Origin: Pseudobutyrivibrio sp. MD2005 | GTDB lineage: Bacteria > Bacillota > Clostridia > Lachnospirales > Lachnospiraceae | Direction of reading: 5' to 3' | DNA: 64,000 nt | Assembly (NCBI RefSeq): GCF_000621865.1 | Contig: NZ_JHXE01000012.1 | Location: forward strand, 1 to 64,000 | Shown: piece after piece, positions 63,000-64,000 of the stretch | Position numbering within the stretch: the stretch's first letter is position 1 | How the letters are laid out: each line of letters starts with the position of its first letter | Notes under the pieces: generated by a model | Database searches by the model: none | What the model was told of the DNA's origin: nothing | Seen by the model: the letters and a program-made list of their open reading frames with translations, nothing else | Position numbers and translations under genes: made by a program

Positions 63000-64000
63000 T
63001 TACATTGAAATGATTCCAAACACGTTAAGTATAGCACTAACTAAAATAATAACAACAAATGCTGGGCATAAAAATCTAATCATGAATCTAAAGATTGCTT
63101 TTCTTCTAAATGGATGGTCGCCCTGCTCTACCTCTGCCTCAAGAGTTGCAATAGTCATATACTTTACAACTAAAATGCATGTTGCAAATGCTGCTATAGG
63201 CATCATTACTGAGTTTGTAATAAAATCAAAAAAGTCTAAGAACTGCATTCCTATGATTTTTATATTGGCAAGTGGTCCATTACCAAGAGATGATAAGCTA
63301 CCAAGGATAATCATAATTACAGCCATGATGTTTACACCAAACTTACGGCTCCAACCAAATTCATCTGAGAATGTAGATACAGCACTCTCTGTCAAAGCGA
63401 TAGCACTTGTAACTGCTGCAAATAAAACTAAAGCAAAGAATAAAATACCAATTACTCTACCAAATCCCATGCTTGCAAATATCTTTGGCATTGTAATAAA
63501 CATAAGTGATGGTCCAGCATTAAGTGTGCCCTGGTCTCCGCCTGAGAAAGCAAAAACAGCTGGAATAATCATAAGGCTGGCAAGAATAGCAATCGCTGTA
63601 TCGAAAATCTCTACCTGCTCTGTAGATTCCTCAATACTAACTTCTCTCTTAACATAAGAGCCAAATGTAATTAAAATACCCATGGCAATTGATAGTGAAT
63701 AAAACATCTGACCCATGGCAGTAACAATTGTCATAATAGAGAAGTTCTTAAAGTTAGGTATAAATAAATACTTAACACCAGCAAGTGCGCCTGGTCGTGT
63801 AACTGAGTAAATACAAATTACTACAGCCAGAACAACTAATATAGGCATAACAAATTTGGATACTCTCTCAATTCCGTTTTCAACACCCATATAAATAACT
63901 ACAAGTACAAGTATTGCAAATACGATAAACCAAAGCTCTGTTTCAGCACCGTTTGTGATGAATTCACCAAAGAATGTGTCACTGGCAATGGCTTTAACAT
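63000..64000 (-). CDS. NSS-family sodium-dependent transporter, 3' part only
   Basis: The reading frame stays open to the right edge (translation ...DTFFGEFITNGAETELWFIV...), so the ATG at 63890 is internal and the first part lies outside. About 332 residues are visible, covering roughly transmembrane helices 5-12 of a neurotransmitter:sodium symporter: IYMGVENGIERVSKFVMPILVV, FYSLSIAMGILITFGSYVKR, VFAFSGGDQGTLNAGPSLMF and FFALVLFAAVTSAIALTESAVS. Bacterial members such as LeuT or Tyt1 import amino acids with sodium. It is the first visible gene of the unit with the AlkD and DUF1275 genes. Confidence 0.9.
   Translation of the reverse strand, partial: VKAIASDTFFGEFITNGAETELWFIVFAILVLVVIYMGVENGIERVSKFVMPILVVLAVVICIYSVTRPGALAGVKYLFIPNFKNFSIMTIVTAMGQMFYSLSIAMGILITFGSYVKREVSIEESTEQVEIFDTAIAILASLMIIPAVFAFSGGDQGTLNAGPSLMFITMPKIFASMGFGRVIGILFFALVLFAAVTSAIALTESAVSTFSDEFGWSRKFGVNIMAVIMIILGSLSSLGNGPLANIKIIGMQFLDFFDFITNSVMMPIAAFATCILVVKYMTIATLEAEVEQGDHPFRRKAIFRFMIRFLCPAFVVIILVSAILNVFGIISM

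Overview
The window looks like chromosome from a low-GC, motile anaerobic Firmicute, most probably a member of the Lachnospiraceae (Butyrivibrio/Pseudobutyrivibrio/Roseburia-like). The reasons are the AT-rich intergenic DNA, strong AGGAGG-type ribosome binding sites, a large 2-hydroxyacyl-CoA dehydratase activase-type protein, a PPi-type phosphofructokinase, a histone-like Lys/Ala protein with a DUF6465-type tail, a type A RNase P RNA, and chemotaxis genes with a sigma-28-type promoter. The genus is an inference. Almost everything is on the minus strand. The only plus-strand genes are the activase-like giant gene, nudC and one tRNA-Leu.

Layout, left to right. 1-487: no protein gene; two tandem strong minus-strand promoters and a boxA-like leader point to an rRNA-type operon just left of the window. 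488-6680: radA, a small conserved protein, clpC and a surface-anchored protein that shares the clpC transcript. 6852-11491: a VanX/L,D-transpeptidase fusion, then pyrG with a downstream purine permease; pyrG has an attenuator-like leader. 11776-16032 (+): the two-ATPase activase. 16060-25561: a GH13 glucosidase, htpG with a CIRCE element, a thioesterase, a complete sugar ABC operon (binding lipoprotein, two permeases, LacI regulator) with a palindromic operator over its -35 box, and the histone-like gene. 25717-38321: a CarD-PAP2-small membrane protein-pfp-amidohydrolase-addB-addA-small protein-PrsA-like lipoprotein series. 38594-45562: rnpB and a dgt-dnaG-rpoD-trmK-nucleoside kinase macromolecular synthesis cluster. 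45692-46643: two tRNA-Leu genes flanking a candidate non-coding RNA built of four repeated hairpins with its own promoter and terminator. 46642-49953: dtd, a lone cobI/cbiL, a SpoU methyltransferase and a DUF815 ATPase. 50149-51823: nudC and a Cof-type HAD phosphatase with a shared terminator. 51902-55803: an EF-hand protein behind a sigma-28-type promoter, a Dabb protein and a FIST + soluble chemoreceptor pair. 55919-61451: a GLUG/coiled-coil surface protein translationally coupled to an MMPL exporter. 61647-64000: DUF1275, an AlkD-like protein and the 3' part of an NSS sodium symporter that runs off the right edge.

The genes are mostly housekeeping (DNA repair, replication/transcription start, protein quality control, nucleotide supply) with islands for sugar uptake, chemotaxis and cell-envelope work. 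The signal least explained by known families is the hairpin-repeat RNA at 45977-46288. Other points worth a second look are the attenuator-like pyrG leader, the CIRCE that doubles as a terminator, the VanX-L,D-transpeptidase fusion, the split FIST/MCP receptor, and two structured intergenic elements with GCGAAGC mini-hairpins.
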